A stretch of DNA of 64,000 nt. Source: Sipunculus nudus. Its lineage: Eukaryota; Annelida; Sipuncula; Golfingiida; Sipunculidae. The DNA lies in contig CM049307.1 of the NCBI GenBank assembly GCA_026874595.1, positions 40,054,362 through 40,118,361 of the forward strand. The letters run 5' to 3'. The notes under the pieces are model-generated. The model saw only the letters and a list, made by a program, of their open reading frames with translations. It was not told the origin of the DNA and ran no database searches. Every line of letters begins with the position of its first letter. Position 1 is the first letter of the stretch. Below are positions 45,270-59,879 of this stretch, one piece after another. The translations under genes were made by a program, and so were the position numbers.

Positions 45270-46090
45270 AATATTTCTGACTTATTTAGAAATAAGCAGA
45301 AAATACCTTTTCACCTCACAGAGTAAGACACCACAAGTGGCGCCATCTGCAGGTTATAATCACACAGCAATCATATGATCATACAGGCCTGCCAAATTGT
45401 TAATGATTCTATTGTAAAATGGTTCATGAGAAAAAAAGGTAACAGATTCTGCACCATAAACTATAGTATGCAAAAACTTGAATTTATAAAATTTTACGAT
45501 CTGCAAAATTCAAAGTCCTATGCATGTGACACTTATATTTGCTTTAAGAAGTCATTTACAAAATAAACAAGACAAGTCATATCCATATAATTTCCCTTGT
45601 CCTCCGATAATAATTGACCATGATAGGAAAGCTAAAGTCTAAATATTTCTGACTAATTCAGGGATAATCAGAAATTACCATCTCACCTCACAGAGAGTAA
45701 GACACCACAAGTGGCTCCATCTGCCTGCAAAAACCACAGAGCAATCACATGATCATACAGGCCTGCCAAATTAATTGCATGGGAAGATGCTTCCTGAGAT
45801 ATAAATAAAAAATTATGCTCCAAATTTATTAAAAATTTCGCGATCAGCAAATTTCAAAGTCCTATGGAAACATCATTTTGAAAATAATTCCGTTCAATTT
45901 TATGTTCATATATTTCCCTTGCTTCAAGAAATCCATGTATATTATTTGAAACTTAAGTGTTGGTATCACTAAATTTTACTGCAGGACTTATCTGCTTGAA
46001 GGAAATGTGGAAAAACCATTAGGACCACAGAGGTGGAGCCACGTGCAGTTTATAATGATCAGAGATATTTGGTAAAAGAAGGTTGCGGGA
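45270..46090. repeat. Two to three tandem monomers of about 370 bp with the 'CACAAGTGGCGCCATCTGC' box
   Basis: Unit 1 starts near 45270 and unit 2 near 45642. Both have CACCTCACAGAG, ACACCACAAGTGG, GATCATACAGGCCTGCCAAA and TTCAAAGTCCTATG in the same order. A third partial unit near 45970-46090 has GACCACAGAGGTGGAGCCAC. Confidence 0.7.
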
Positions 46091-47307
46091 CGAAAGGTCG
46101 TTAACCATCTTAGTAGTCTTTCCTCCTACGGCGAGGGATTAATATACAAGTATAAGGAAATTCAGTTGAACCCATGCATGAACACGGACCACAAGTATAC
46201 ATACGCTGGCTGCATGTTTATCTCGCCAGTTATTATACTATATTCATTCACAATAGCTTGAATATAACACAGGTATAATTCAAATATTCGAAAAATTCCA
46301 TGGTCCTATTTTATCTGAACCAAGGTATATAGGTCTGCAATTTGGTTAATTTGTTGTACATGTTTGTTCGAATGACATATGAACAGACTGCGATTGTCTT
46401 GGTTGATGTGTATTATATATATATATCTATATGCCGCATTTTTTCTAGTTTGATTTTGTTTTGTAGTATAAACACTGGATATACCTTTTTACAACTTTAG
46501 TTTATAAAAAAATGATAAACCTAATATGCAGATTAGACTGAAAAGATAGGTTTTCAAAATGATTTCTTCCATTATCAAAACACACAAATTTTTATTCGAA
46601 GGGTCAAATTTTAATTTTAATGAATAGTATTAAAAAGTGTTCACAGCAGACGAACGTTAGCGTTAATATTTTGGGTGAATCCGTCCGCCGGTATGACCTG
46701 CATGCGCCGATCCCAGACAGCGTGCTAAACGCCATAAAGCCGATTGCATCTAATTGATGCGGACAGACTGACACCGGAGCAAACAATAGCAGGTCGTTAA
46801 GACAACGCAAGAAGAGCCTGCTGGGCACCATATGTTGTTCAGAGGACAGGGAGATTAAGTATATTTATCACCAGGTACACAATCAGATCGTGTAGATGTT
46901 GTTAGAGGGTGGCACGCGTCTTAAACATCCCCTCGTTGTCAGGTATATACGGTTTCTGCAAAGGCAGTATACTTACATATGCAGGGCCTACTTCACTGTA
47001 GATCAACTGTAAATTCTCTGAATATTTATATATGTAAAAACACAGAAAACGATAATAACATGCAAGACAGGCTTATATAAATCCCATGTAAAGTTTAAAC
47101 TGAAATGAAAAGCGTTCACCATATATATTATGCGACCACATGCATGAACTTCCAAAATTGGCCGACATGCATGGTCTCCGTGCATCGTCTTGACAGCGCG
47201 CGAGTGCATTGGCAATTTTTAGCATACAGATAATATATCTGTGTGAAATTTGTAAAGTGTTCCATATCTATGCATCGCACGTGCTTGGGATACGAGATCA
47301 AACATTT

Positions 47308-47358
<51 letters not shown>

Positions 47359-49980
47359 TTCAGTTTATGTATTTATTGCATTTCGATAAGCCTCTAAAAA
47401 AAAAGGATCATGGCAGTAACCTGGATGAGCCGAGAGGAGGAAGGCAGAGTGAAAATGTGGCCGGGGGTGGGGTTGGAGGTGCGACAAGCAAAAGGAAGGC
47501 GAGAAGAAACAGGTATATATAGTGAAAATGCCATGAGGCCGACATAAACTATATGAAGCAGGTATAGAGTAAAACTGTTGTCGGGGGCAAAAAGAAAAAG
47601 CATGCAGAGAGTGTAACAGTTGGCAAGGGCTGACCAGAAGGAACAGCTACAGGGTAAAGCATATATAAATATGAATGAATATATATATATCCTGCAGACC
47701 AGTCTTGAATTCCGGTCGCGGTTCTGTTTACGGCACTATAAACGGACCGGCTGCAATATATAGTCCGGGACCGCTACTGGACCCGTCCTGAGCGATCCTG
47801 ACCATATACCCTTTTTGTATTTCCGGACTGGAAATTGACCAATGGAAGCAGCTCTCCATTCCTTTAAGAAAATTCCTAAATATTTTTATTGTAGTGAATA
47901 TTTGTAAGACAGGCTATTATAGTTAATTCCGATGTAGAATATGGCGTACATATATATATATCGAAAAATAATAAACCAGTTTTGTAAATTTGTCTTGTAT
48001 AGATAATAGCAAATACGCTATATCCAATGTGCTTCTTTTTTACATACATTTCCTTGCAAATATTTTCATATTCCACTTGTGTTATGATTGTCTCACCAAT
48101 CCCATCATGTCACTCCATTGTTTCTCATTAAGTGTTTATCCAGTCCCTATATCGTTATCTTATAGCATCCATGCCAAAATAATGCCAGAATTATGCGTTT
48201 CCCGTTGATTTGATTCTTCTTCAAAACAATTTTTTTTATTTGCTGATGGAAAGCATACACATGGCGGCGGACTCTATACGGGATTCTCAGTCCAATTAAT
48301 GCACCCGGTCCGATTTGATCTCTTCTTGTCCGTTCTTTATGTGCGGCGTATACTTAAAACTTCCCGGGAGGACGACAGAAAAAAAAGTTGCCATAGAGTT
48401 ATAACTGTGGCTGGGTGCAACAATTACACAAAAGTACTTTAATTTCTGCATTTCATGGATAATCACGTGCCTATTAATATACATGAGTTTTATGCATCTT
48501 CCATGTTCATGGACCAATAAAGCTTAAATTCCCCGCGACAATAGACACTTATTTATTCATCAAAATCTTTAAAAAGTATGGCCCTGCCTGCACCATGATG
48601 GAAATGCAACACTTGAAACTTTTTTAACATACTGTCCGCTTGACTTTTACAGACATAACCAAAATTTATGTAAGGATCTACCGGAAAGTCTGTTGACATC
48701 GGTTCGGCTCGAAACAAAAGGCCCTTTTTCACTTAGCCGAACGGATTTCAAAGGCCGAACGTAGTGAAAACGGGTGGTAACAAGTTAGAGGTTAATAGGG
48801 AAATCTCTAGTAAAAAAAATATATCCCTTATATTTAAGCTAAAATTATATCTCTGGTATATATGTTCAAATGTTTATAGGCCTATAAACAGAACTGCTTC
48901 CAATTCAATAATTTTGATTAAACTGCAAAATTAGTTCAATTCAGTGTGTTGGGAAAAATATCAATTCCAATTCATTTCAATTAATTTACAAATCAATTTG
49001 CAATATATAAAAGTTGCGATCTTTAGAAAACAAAAAAGGCAACTGTATATTTGGTAAATATACAACATTCAGTCATGAAGAGAGATAAATGACAAATTGC
49101 ATAAGATCAAAACAAAATAATCAACAAATATTATTTCAATTAAATTATTTCTATAAATTTTTAATTTGTTACACTGTATGGACATGTGAACAACGATTGA
49201 CAAAAGCAGTTTTACCATGCTTTCATCCATTCAATAAGTTTATCTTGGATGGTGGACTTCAATTCCAATTAAAAAAAATCTCATTCCATTTCAGTTCCAT
49301 TTAAATTCAGAATTTACTCATGGTCTGACACTAAAGTATGCATTTATATAAAAAGAATAAAACTCTAAATATATACATATATAAATATTTGTTAGTATTT
49401 CAATATATTCAATGCAACATTTCATTGAATACATTGTATACGTCGAGAATTAAATGATCTGTTTGGTCTATCAAGCGTCGAAGAGAATAGCTATACATGT
49501 AACTTTTGTATTGAATTTTCAATTAATTCGACAGGTCATTGATTAATAAGAGCCATGTAGGCACGTAATTGGATACAAAGGAGGTTTCATTTTGTATTCT
49601 TTTGTAGTTTATGATGAACTGGTGTATAGTATATAAAGCTCGGTCATATAATCCACATATAACTTCTATATCCCCTATATCTTTTTATATATATTTACTC
49701 TTAATCATACTATACTATATATAAACAATGTTCATATTTGAGAGAGCGATCACTATAAGTGCCAAAAATTTAAGGCTATCTAGTAAATAATTATTGTTAT
49801 ATATGGCATGTATTTAATCTCACAAGGACGCCCTTTGCATTGCATGAATGGAATGCCTTGTACAATATACCTATAATTATATGCAGATGATGGAAATGGA
49901 TTTATTTACCATCTGCATAAAGAATAACATAAATTTAAAGTTTAATACACGGGCGATTTAAATTAAAAATTTTCAGTGAA
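46091..49980. other. Intergenic DNA with microsatellite; no gene seen
   Basis: Contains (CT)n at 47312-47359. A more evenly composed block at about 46670-46950 (CCGTCCGCCGG, TCTAATTGATGCGG) could be regulatory. No supported exon. Confidence 0.4.
47312..47359. repeat. (CT)n microsatellite
   Basis: About 18 uninterrupted CT units, then CTGTCTCTCTC. Confidence 0.9.
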
Positions 49981-51150
49981 GCATTACGTCTCTGTCGAAG
50001 CAATCACATAAAATTTAGAACTGCAATTTGCATCAAATTGAACAACCGTCACAACACGAAATTTCAATGTCCGTGTGCATACCATGCAGATTCTTATATG
50101 CCCGTGCAGAGTGGTACAGCAGTGGCCTACGGGATGATAATTTAACACCTGGGACATCAAAGTTACCAAGTTCAATCTGGTCCCGAATGAAGATTTCACG
50201 GCGGCTGACCCGCTTTATAATGACAGATAATCGCAAATCAAATCCAGTTAAACTTTGAATGATTTGCCTTGATTAATTCAAGTCAGCAAGAAAACCAGAA
50301 TAGACGCAATAATTCAGACTCTGCCGCGGATCAACCGGGACTTAGTTGCGGCATTTACGGGGTGTCTGCAGTTTGAAACGTCCATTTATACAATAAACGT
50401 GAATTATAATAGACACCAGCCAGGGCCCCCGGCGGCGCCTTTATCCGAGAGGAGTTTATTTCTCTTTATTGGCTCTTGATCTGGCCTCCTGAAGAAGTCC
50501 GTTCTCTGACCGTGCCCTCACCCCTGGCCCCTAACGCCTTATTGTTGCCACCCTCTCACCCTGAAGGGCTGCCCCCGTGTGTTGCTCAGTTATATCTGGG
50601 TTACATCGCTAAATTAAATTTACCCACCAGGGCAAACAAATACATGCCGGAGCAGTCCAGGTACCCCAGGCATAACGTTACAGCTTTGTCATCAAACACA
50701 TCCCATGCAGCGCACAATGAACTCACTTATAATCCAGCCCCACCCGGTGACCGCATGGCCACGCTGATGTCGACGAATTCAACTGATCCGACCTACTAAT
50801 AGTCACACCCCCTGATTATCTCTGTGTCGTTTTAATATCAAACCCATTAAGTCCCAGACGCGAGCCCTAAATTACAAAATACAGGTATACGCGTGTTATC
50901 GGCTGAGAATGACAGAGTCCGTCTGCGCTTGGTCTGTAAGATGACTGTCATTACTGAACCAGATCTGTTATCAGAATGTCCCCGGTATTCTATACGTATA
51001 GATCTGTCATCCAGTAAATGCATTCTTGGTCTTGCAGAGGTGAAACATACGGCTTTCTTCATATCACACGAGAGAAATTTCCATAAACCTATTAAAAGAT
51101 GCGTGGCCACCCTTTGGTACATATTGTTCAAACAGTTTAAACGCTAACAT
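49981..51150. other. GC-balanced intergenic block; possible conserved non-coding DNA
   Basis: Richer in GC than its flanks and free of simple repeats. Examples: CTGCCGCGGATCAACCGGG, GGGCCCCCGGCGGCGCCTTT, ATAAACGTGAATTATAAT. An open frame at 50476-50799 has no recognisable protein features. Whether it is an unrecognised exon or regulatory DNA cannot be decided here. Confidence 0.25.
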
Positions 51151-52457
51151 ATATTTTATTTTGTAAAATCAGTATGGCCTTACATATCTTAGTTTAGAAA
51201 CATATTCACCTTGGCCCCTATAGGCCTAGTTTTATTTCATGAACACCTTGGCGGTTCTGGTTATGTATGTGATGAAATGAGAGCGCTTTATATTAGGTTT
51301 GATTCTGCATGTGGAAACACCAGCCGGAATATTTGTCAGACCTACGCATATAAAGTCTTGATTTGTGGTGTTATTATATATAATGATTATTGAGGTCCAT
51401 TCTTGGGCAAGAAATAAGGTGATACATTGAATAATATCTATATAACTTTATTATTAACAATTGTTCATGTTCTCCTGCTATGAAGGATACATCGTTGTAG
51501 GAAAAACGTGTGTAAATACATGCTCATGCAGACTATTATAGGTCATATTCTCGTCTTGTCGAAAGGATATCGTTGCATATAAAACATGTACCACTGCTCA
51601 AATTGTTAAAGTGACAAATGTAATTTCAAATGAATAATAGGAGGACAATCAATAATTAAATCTCCCTGATCCTATACACGAAGAAGATGGAATGTACATG
51701 TATAACATATGACAGAAGACAACATTAATTGTAACTATGGCATCAAAAAAATTAATATACCGTCAGTCTCGTAGATATTCATAAGTCACCGGGTGCATAA
51801 TGCACATGGCGCAATCGTTAGTTCTTTACCGTTTCAGGTATTTATTTAAACATCCATGCCAACAATAATGGTTTTTAAACGCTTTACCTGCAACATATTG
51901 CTAAAAATCCGAATGCTGAAAGTAATTGAATACATTCCCGAATGAGCCAGCTAAAACATGGCTGTCTTCGCCCCTGACCCTTTAGCGCATGTAATTAGGG
52001 CATATTGACCGTACGGCTGATGCCTGTTTGTGCAATTATAAAAGGAAAATGTGCATTTGTCATCAGTTTTGAATCTGAGAAGTTCTAACATGTAGAGCTT
52101 TATTCCCGTCAGAAACAGAAAAAAAATACACTATATGCCCATTTCATCGATCACTTATATATACATGTATATTAAGACTATACACCATATTTTTGGATAT
52201 GCAGACATTGTTATATTTCTTATATGATTATAAAATGTATTCTGTCGTTTTCATTCATAATATGCATTCTATAAGCTATATATATACGAAGGCAAAGCCT
52301 TAAAATTAAAGAGGCTTCTGAACGTGATGACCCATGCAGGCCACTTGGCCCGCTTTATATAGATGGACCATCTGGGCCTCATTTTATGCTGACGGGAACT
52401 CTTGAATACAAGTTTATGCAGTTCTGAAATTTCTTTAAAATATAATCTGCATATATA

Positions 52458-52521
<64 letters not shown>

Positions 52522-55460
52522 AGATAAACCCATCTTAAATACTTATGCTACTGAAATATCTTTACGATAAGCCGATTCAGTTTAACCATTTCCGGACGAT
52601 TTATAAAAAAATACATGCAAAATAATAAATATTTAAAATATAAGCGGGCATGTACATCATATATTACCAGGAACTTGACCGACGCCTTAGGTCACGGGTC
52701 CGGTCATGACCTCTTCACACGTGACGGGGAATTTGCATAGCACTACACTTGAGGTCAAGGAGTACACGACTACATGATAGGTGTAAGTGATTGGTTGTTT
52801 TGGATAGATCAGGTTTAAATAGAAAAAGGACTTAACTGAGACGTCCAGGCCACTCAATGTGATGAAATGTTTGAACGCCATATAAATTACCATTTGTTAA
52901 GGTTTACCAGTGTATACACTGAGGACAGCCTAAAAGACAGGTAGTCTGAGGCATATGGTGATATATGTCCATTGGTAAAGCTTAATTTTCATATGAAAGG
53001 GAAAGTCAATACGAAATAAATGAGTGCTTATTTCAAAGTTTTACCTTCGTCTGGTATCATCAGCATATTCATATTTCTGATTGCACGTCGCGTTGTATAA
53101 ACGGGCATAAATGTATACAAACAAATTATATAAAGTCTCGAAACACGCATAAATGTATATAAACAAAGTCTGAAAACGCAGGTATACAAGCTACGTATAT
53201 TTACAGACACTATAAGCTTATAGTAACTCGTTCGGGAGCAATAAATGCATTATACTCCCTGCAATGCATGGAATATACATGAAGACTGCATGTGACAATA
53301 GTTCCATTATTGTCTGGACCGTGACCCAAAAATCAGTGTGTATATGCGTTCGTGCTTATAGAGAGTTTAAAAAGGTACAATGTTAATTTTTGTAAGCGTA
53401 AGCTCAGATTCTTTTTATTTTTGTACTGCTGTTGGAGATGTTAGCATATTTAACGGAAACTAATCCATAAATGTACCCGGTGACCCAATGACATGGCACA
53501 CGGATCGTGCATGCATGTCGTTTCCCCCCGCAAATGTGTTATATAATTTATACAATCAATAAAAGGAGGTTTCTCCCAAATCCATATTTAAACTTTATGA
53601 CAAATGTTTCTATATAGTGAATTTCATACTTAAATAAATGATTAATGTAAAATAATATATCAAACAAATATGCATTTAAACGATGTTAACGGACTTTATT
53701 TTCAAAAATAAGATCGGTGGTTTAAAAATGTAAACATGCAAGCAAATTCATATCACGATGAAAAGATTTCGCTTATCTCATTTATATATTATACACGGTG
53801 TAATCTTGTTAGACATATTATTTCCATGAGTTATGCGATATCTATGTACAATAATTATGGTTTTGCTTATATGTACATTATTATATCCACCTTCGACGCT
53901 TTTTCGTAAAAAAAATTAAGAATTCCATATACACATGTCGCATTCTATTCATCCTATTTATATAAAGTTTACCTTGCAAGGCAGACGGTGCATGAAACTC
54001 AACGGAACACCACACAATGCATGTGGTTTCTTAAATAATAATTGTGGTCATAACATATCCAGCGTACCCTGACCACATAAAAGGGTTGATTTTGCCTCAG
54101 TCGCATAATATTTATTCCCATAAAGCAACATTTCTTTTACCTCCCTGTATAATTGGTTTATAGATTTGAATTCGTAAACATTTTTAAAGGACCTTTCCAT
54201 TGTGCATTTCTTTTGTCTCCCTTTAATTGTTTCTATATATTAAAGTTTGTACACATTTTCACTGAACTTTTTCATTGTCTACGTTGGACAGAAGTATGTC
54301 TTTAGAAACGCCTTATTAATGAGGGCTTTCTAAATTATTCAACGTAAAACCACATTGAATGGGCGCTATTTGGAATGCAGTATATGTCGCACTATAAAAG
54401 AATAAACTTTTTTATTTCTATTGTATGTTTATTGCGTGCGTTCGAACAAATTAGCAATATAAATTCAATGTAACCTTGTATAAACCCGCTGAGAACTATC
54501 CATGCATAGAAAAGGTGTCATGAATAGACTAGTTCTGCATGGATTGCGCTTGATGTTCCTTTTAAAATCCACAATGGCATACACAAATTATAACAGGTAA
54601 CATTATTATCAGCAGGTTATTGTGTACTGAACCCTGCAAGTCACGTTTATTCTGTAATCATGTTACAACTGGGCCTCGCCGCAAGGACCTTTCATCTCCC
54701 AGGGATAGGACGCCACCTGGTGGGGAAATTCCATAAATCCACAACTTCAAACGTGCACGGCAATAACTGAGCCATGAAAAGAGAGCAATGGGAGATTTAT
54801 AAGTGCAATTGACTCAGTCTGTGTAAACGGGGAAATTACATAACTGTATAATAAAAAAGATACCCCCTGAGATATATATCTATCATACCATCCCCCACAG
54901 AGCAAACCTACCTTTCATATAAGTTCTACTGCAAAAGTAATTCTGTTTGGAGGCTCAAGCTAGACTTGGCTGTCACAAATTACCCTGTTTTATATGTCTT
55001 GTTATAGGAGTGCAAATTACAACTGCATTAGACTTGAATCCTACTAATCCGCAAGTCGTATTTTACACTTAAGTAAGTTATGTTGCTTCTCAAGATCATT
55101 ATTTACACGCTTTAAAGCCCTTTTTTATTTGCATGTCATAGCCCCTGCCCCCCCCCCCCCTTTTTGTGATAAACAAACCTGTGAAACAGATTAATATACG
55201 TTTACCTGAATGCAACCTAAATTTTTGCGTCTATAGTGCCGTTTTCTTAATTCTTTATACTTCTCTATGAGTTATGTATAACATCTGTACTAACACTCCC
55301 GGTGCACTTCTTAACTTGTGCAGGTGTTCAGCCCCCCCCCCCCCCCCCCCCACGATATATATGCTTTAACCCTGTCAGTTACACCTGTATTAATATTGAA
55401 CAACCAACTGACTTTTACCAACTCTATTCTCTCATTCTATTCTAACCCTTAACATAAAGG
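51151..55460. other. AT-rich intergenic DNA, no gene seen
   Basis: Contains (AT)n at 52451-52516, poly-C runs at 55148-55160 and 55332-55351, and otherwise no recognisable element. Confidence 0.5.
52451..52516. repeat. (AT)n microsatellite
   Basis: About 30 AT units with one break near 52460, ending in ACACAC. Confidence 0.9.
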
Positions 55461-55488
55461 AGATTTCTTGAATTTAATTTTGCAAAGT

Positions 55489-55490
<2 letters not shown>

Positions 55491-55539
<49 letters not shown>
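55491..55539. repeat. (AT)n microsatellite
   Basis: About 24 AT units directly beside the decayed element at 55558. Confidence 0.9.
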
Positions 55540-55541
<2 letters not shown>

Positions 55542-55557
55542 TATTAACCGAATATCT

Positions 55558-55725
55558 CAGAGGGGATCCAGGATTTCAGAAAGGAGGTCCAACCCAGGAG
55601 GACTAATCATAAAACCTATGAAAAAATGTCCTAAGGCAGTCCAGGCCGCAAAAATTGGTCTGAAAACCTTTTAAACGGTTGCGGCTGATCTGATCCTATA
55701 TATAGCTCTAGATCCGCTTCTGTAG
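55558..55725. repeat. Small dispersed element with 'GGGGATCCAGG' and 'CTAGATCCGCTTCTG' ends
   Basis: Imperfect inverted ends around GGATCC/GGATCT and an interior with AAAGGAGGTCCAACCC and GTCCAGGCCGCAAAAATTGG. It resembles the elements at 11875-12075 and 28270-28370 (shared 'TTTTCCGGCCTGGA' word in sense or antisense). Confidence 0.45.
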
Positions 55726-55921
55726 CTATAAGGCCTCCGGAGAGCTCCTTGTTATATGAAAGTGTAAGATTTTCCACGCCCGCCAACCATATCCGGTACC
55801 ATAAACTTGACCCTGTATAATTATGTTGATTACAGTGAGGAGTATCGATCAGTATTAAATTTACTGAATCCTATATATAGATTTGTAAGAGAGAGAGGAC
55901 AGAGAGATATATTTATTTGTA

Positions 55922-55954
<33 letters not shown>
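55922..55954. repeat. (TA)n(TG)n microsatellite
   Basis: TA units then about 10 TG units. Confidence 0.9.
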
Positions 55955-55955
<1 letters not shown>

Positions 55956-58900
55956 TATCATGATGAGAATGACGTCGCGTAAAGGAATTAAATGATTTCT
56001 GTTGACTAAATATCCCCCACATTATTCCTTTCCAATTAAAATGTGAAGTCATGGTCTTTTCATAATTTTATGCAATTACTGTTTGAAGGTATAATGGGAA
56101 ATGTCATCTGATATGTATTCTATACATGACTGTAAAATCACTTTACTCGGTGACTTTTACTACGGGAATCAAATGGTTTATGCTATACATTAAGCCATGC
56201 ATGATTAACTGAGGTTATGAAAACGATACAACTATAACATGGCGTCTCTAATATAAAGATTAAGGTATTCAATTAAACAAATAAGTCGCGTTTGCATTAG
56301 TACTTTAAAAACATAACCGGGAGGTTTTACCCATTGTTTTCCCAAGAGATGTGTATGATTTGGATTTTATAAAGAGAACGGACGCTCTGGTAAGAGTTTG
56401 ATGAAAACTTGTCGCTAAGCCTACTTTTAAAATAAACATGCAACGCACAATATTTTTTTGCGTTTGTCTCCATGTTTGAATTTCAAAGCAGTTTAAATTC
56501 TCTTTAAATTCAACCTAAAATGAGAGGAAATATTTTAATCCCCTATATTCACGATTCATTCACTCTGTTGTGTATAATTTAATTTTTTTAATGTTTTTTT
56601 TTATTTTTTTGTCATTTGTTTAGAAAGAAGACCCCGACTCAAAAAAAGTCCAATCACCATCCTCCATAAAGAGCTCGGTCTACCTGCCATCTACCATGAT
56701 GTTTTAGTATCCAACAAATCCCACTTTACGTATACTACTATACCTGTGTGGAGTGGATAAAAAATGTCATGCGTTTAAACATTTGACCGTAAATGGTTAA
56801 AATGATCTATAGTCGTCGGCTATCCATGCAGCCCTTCTGATTGTCTGTTTTATGAAGTAATATCATGAACGTATTCTTAAGTACTTGTTTATGTATGCGG
56901 AAGTTGAAAAGTTAAAAACAAAGATTCAGAATATATTCGAAGTTTTGAAAGTGCATGCAACAAGTCTATCCAGTAAGTTTTATATGGAAGATGAAGGCAT
57001 CTTGATATCTCGGCATCCGACCATGGTTAAATCACATACACATTTCCCAAGTGGCCAGTCCCCCAACTGATGCACTTAAATTACCCATTGATATATTGCT
57101 CCGTTAATTTTCATAATGGTATTTCCATTGGACACTGTTTAATATACCCAAACCGACTTTTCAAGTATATGTATGTACAAGTATTGGGGAGGCAAACATG
57201 CCTGGACAACTAGCGGTCATTCTAAGTGCATGAACCTTACAGAGTATCGCCACCTGATAACATACGGCAATGAAGCACAATTCGTACATAGTTGCGGTTA
57301 CATGAGTGTATTTGTAGAGTGACTACGTTGGGAGACTGCATGAAAGAAACTTAATACTTAATATTCCTGGTATACTTGACATAAGGGGTAGCTTAGCTCA
57401 TCAGGAATGCCAGAGGGTTTCGAGATACCTTCCATTGTGAGAGTTTGGTGAACTTAAAGACAAACTTAAGAACGTGCACCGGTTGGCCAGACCAAGACAA
57501 GTTATGCATGTATACGATTGCAGAAGACGTACTGAAAAGCCCGATAGAGTATTTCTAAGAAGATTTATTTATAAATAAAGATCATTCTTTCATGATAGCA
57601 CCACGTCGTTCTCGTGTAAGTAATTGGCCGGGCAATGTCCGATTTTGTTTACACTTTGTATTATTGGACTCTCTTGAGGGAATGTGGCAGAATTAGTCTC
57701 TTAGGGTCCCGCCCTGGATATTCAAGTGGTTTCACTGGACCTGAGGCCAGTTACCGGGACGTTAAGTTACCCTCTTTGTGCGGACAGTTACGGCATGCCA
57801 GGGAAAGCATAACCCACAAGCAATGTATGCAGTCAAGAGGCGGCCATTTTGGTTGACACTTCAAGTGGTGTTCGTTTCGTGCCGTGCCACAAACACTTGA
57901 TCCAATGGAATAATTATAACTAGCTTTATGTTAATTATTGACGGAACCCAAGTACTTTTCAATGAGCTGCATATTACCGTTTCGAGAAGTATAAAAGGAA
58001 AATCACTATAGGTGTCAGCAGTTTATTCGACTATGCTATTGGCAACTTGAGAGTTTTAATCAGATTGAATTCCTGCAGGTTGTAAGCACTTTCCTGTAAC
58101 CTCTCCCATTGAACTTTGACACGTCCTCTTTTAAGTGAATGGAGAGCACCTCATTTTCAGCACAAGAATAACGCATATTCATGAGCATACGGGGTAATTT
58201 CAGCATTGCTGTTTTGGCACCATGCAGACTATTATTGTGCTCTGAAAGTATAAGCACGTGAAATATATATATCCACTGCTTGTAGAGTCGAGCTGAAGTG
58301 TTATATTGATCACTTGTTTGCAAACAAGAATGGTATTTTAAGAAGCTTCTGATAATCCACAGGAAATGAGTGAACATTCAGTTATACCTTTCCATAGCAG
58401 GCACGTAGGATCTGTCGGTAACCCTTAAATTTATTACATTTAAACAACAACATATTATGGACACACGTTCATATCACAAACCAGCATCACGGCATTTGAC
58501 CTATGCATCGATCTATACGAGAACTGAAAGATTCAAAATAACATATTCTGAAGTTACCGGCTTCGTAAAAGGGCAAATTATAGTTTGGTCACAAACCTAT
58601 ATTGAGAGAAGTCGCTTAATTTGATGTTTCTTAACCAGAAAAGACAACGCCCAAGCTTATTCACAAACAAAACATGTTTTATTTTGTGATATATTTCATT
58701 AATTACTTAATTGTATAAAAAAAACATATAACAGGAATAATTTAACTTAGTTTTGGCTTACATAGTGTATAATAGCATTATAGTCATATATTCCATAATT
58801 GCATAAGACAAGTGTCACAGATCCTTGAAAAAATATCGGTTTGCTTCATCCTGTCGATATGCTTGTTCTCCTTTCAAAACACTGGGCGATATTAAGTATA

Positions 58901-59123
58901 ACATAAGTATAATGGAAGTCTTGAAATATAATGAAGGAAGAAGATGTTCGAAATTAACCTCGTAAATTTGAAAATCTGATTTCATTTAAAGATAAATATC
59001 ATGCATTTTTACCTGTCGAACTAAATGCATGGTATTACAGAACTATATTTATAGATTCTATTGATCATGTTTCACAGTCATGCACGCATCTAATTTTATG
59101 CAAACGTGTATTGTATATAACTT

Positions 59124-59125
<2 letters not shown>
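55955..59125. other. Intergenic DNA, no gene seen
   Basis: AT-rich. Short open frames (for example 57635-57856) show no recognisable domain, codon pattern or splice context. Confidence 0.45.
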
Positions 59126-59191
<66 letters not shown>

Positions 59192-59198
59192 GCATATA
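59126..59198. repeat. (TA)n microsatellite
   Basis: About 35 TA units with a single G interruption. Confidence 0.9.
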
Positions 59199-59879
59199 AT
59201 ACTCTATAGAATATGAGGAAATATGGACTCGATATCTACAGAATGAGATTGTGAAGCGTATATGGATGGATTGTATATATGTTATTTGTGCAGGAAAAGG
59301 ATCAAGCTGAATTCATTGGAAAAGAGGAATGGCCGCGGGGATTTCTATAACAGAATATGTCAAGTTTGACATGTGCAAGGTTTGCCATGGCTTAATAGTT
59401 TATATATATGGAAGGACAGTATATAATATCTGTTCAGGATTGGAAGCAAGCTGAATGAAAGAGGTCCATGGAGGACCCAAGTTTCTTTATGTAAGTTTAA
59501 CCGGCATGCCCATATTGCAATCAAAATTTAATGATTTGTAAAGAAACTATTGTGAAAATTATTCAATAATTAATTATTTAAATGACCAAATCTCTAATTA
59601 ATTGATGTCCATGAGACCCATTTTGAGACCTATAATATATAATGTGTTCAACTTTACTCGTCTATCGACTGGAAGACGACTGGAAGAGACCAGATAAAAG
59701 AATTAGAACCAAAATCGGTCCATAAATGAAGGAGCATCATTACATATATAGCAGTGTGACGGACATCGCCACTGCCACGAAATCAGCAAAAGCTCATCAT
59801 ATCTACTGTCAGATGACTAATGCGCATGATAACTGGTGAGAAAGAAATTTTTAAAAAATTGAAGTTAAAATACCGTTTA

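Noticed and set aside
42180-46090. CRISPR-like array
   Set aside because: Monomers are diverged, of variable length and without regular spacers; the genome is clearly animal.
50476-50799. 107-codon plus-strand open frame, Pro-rich
   Set aside because: In a GC-balanced block where open frames are longer by chance; overlapping frames on the other strand are equally good. Kept only as a possible conserved block.
57380-57440. tRNA-like A box (TAGCTTAGCTCATCAGG) with nearby GTTTCGAGATACC
   Set aside because: Box spacing is too short for a tRNA, the B box is poor and no cloverleaf can be drawn; at best a decayed SINE.
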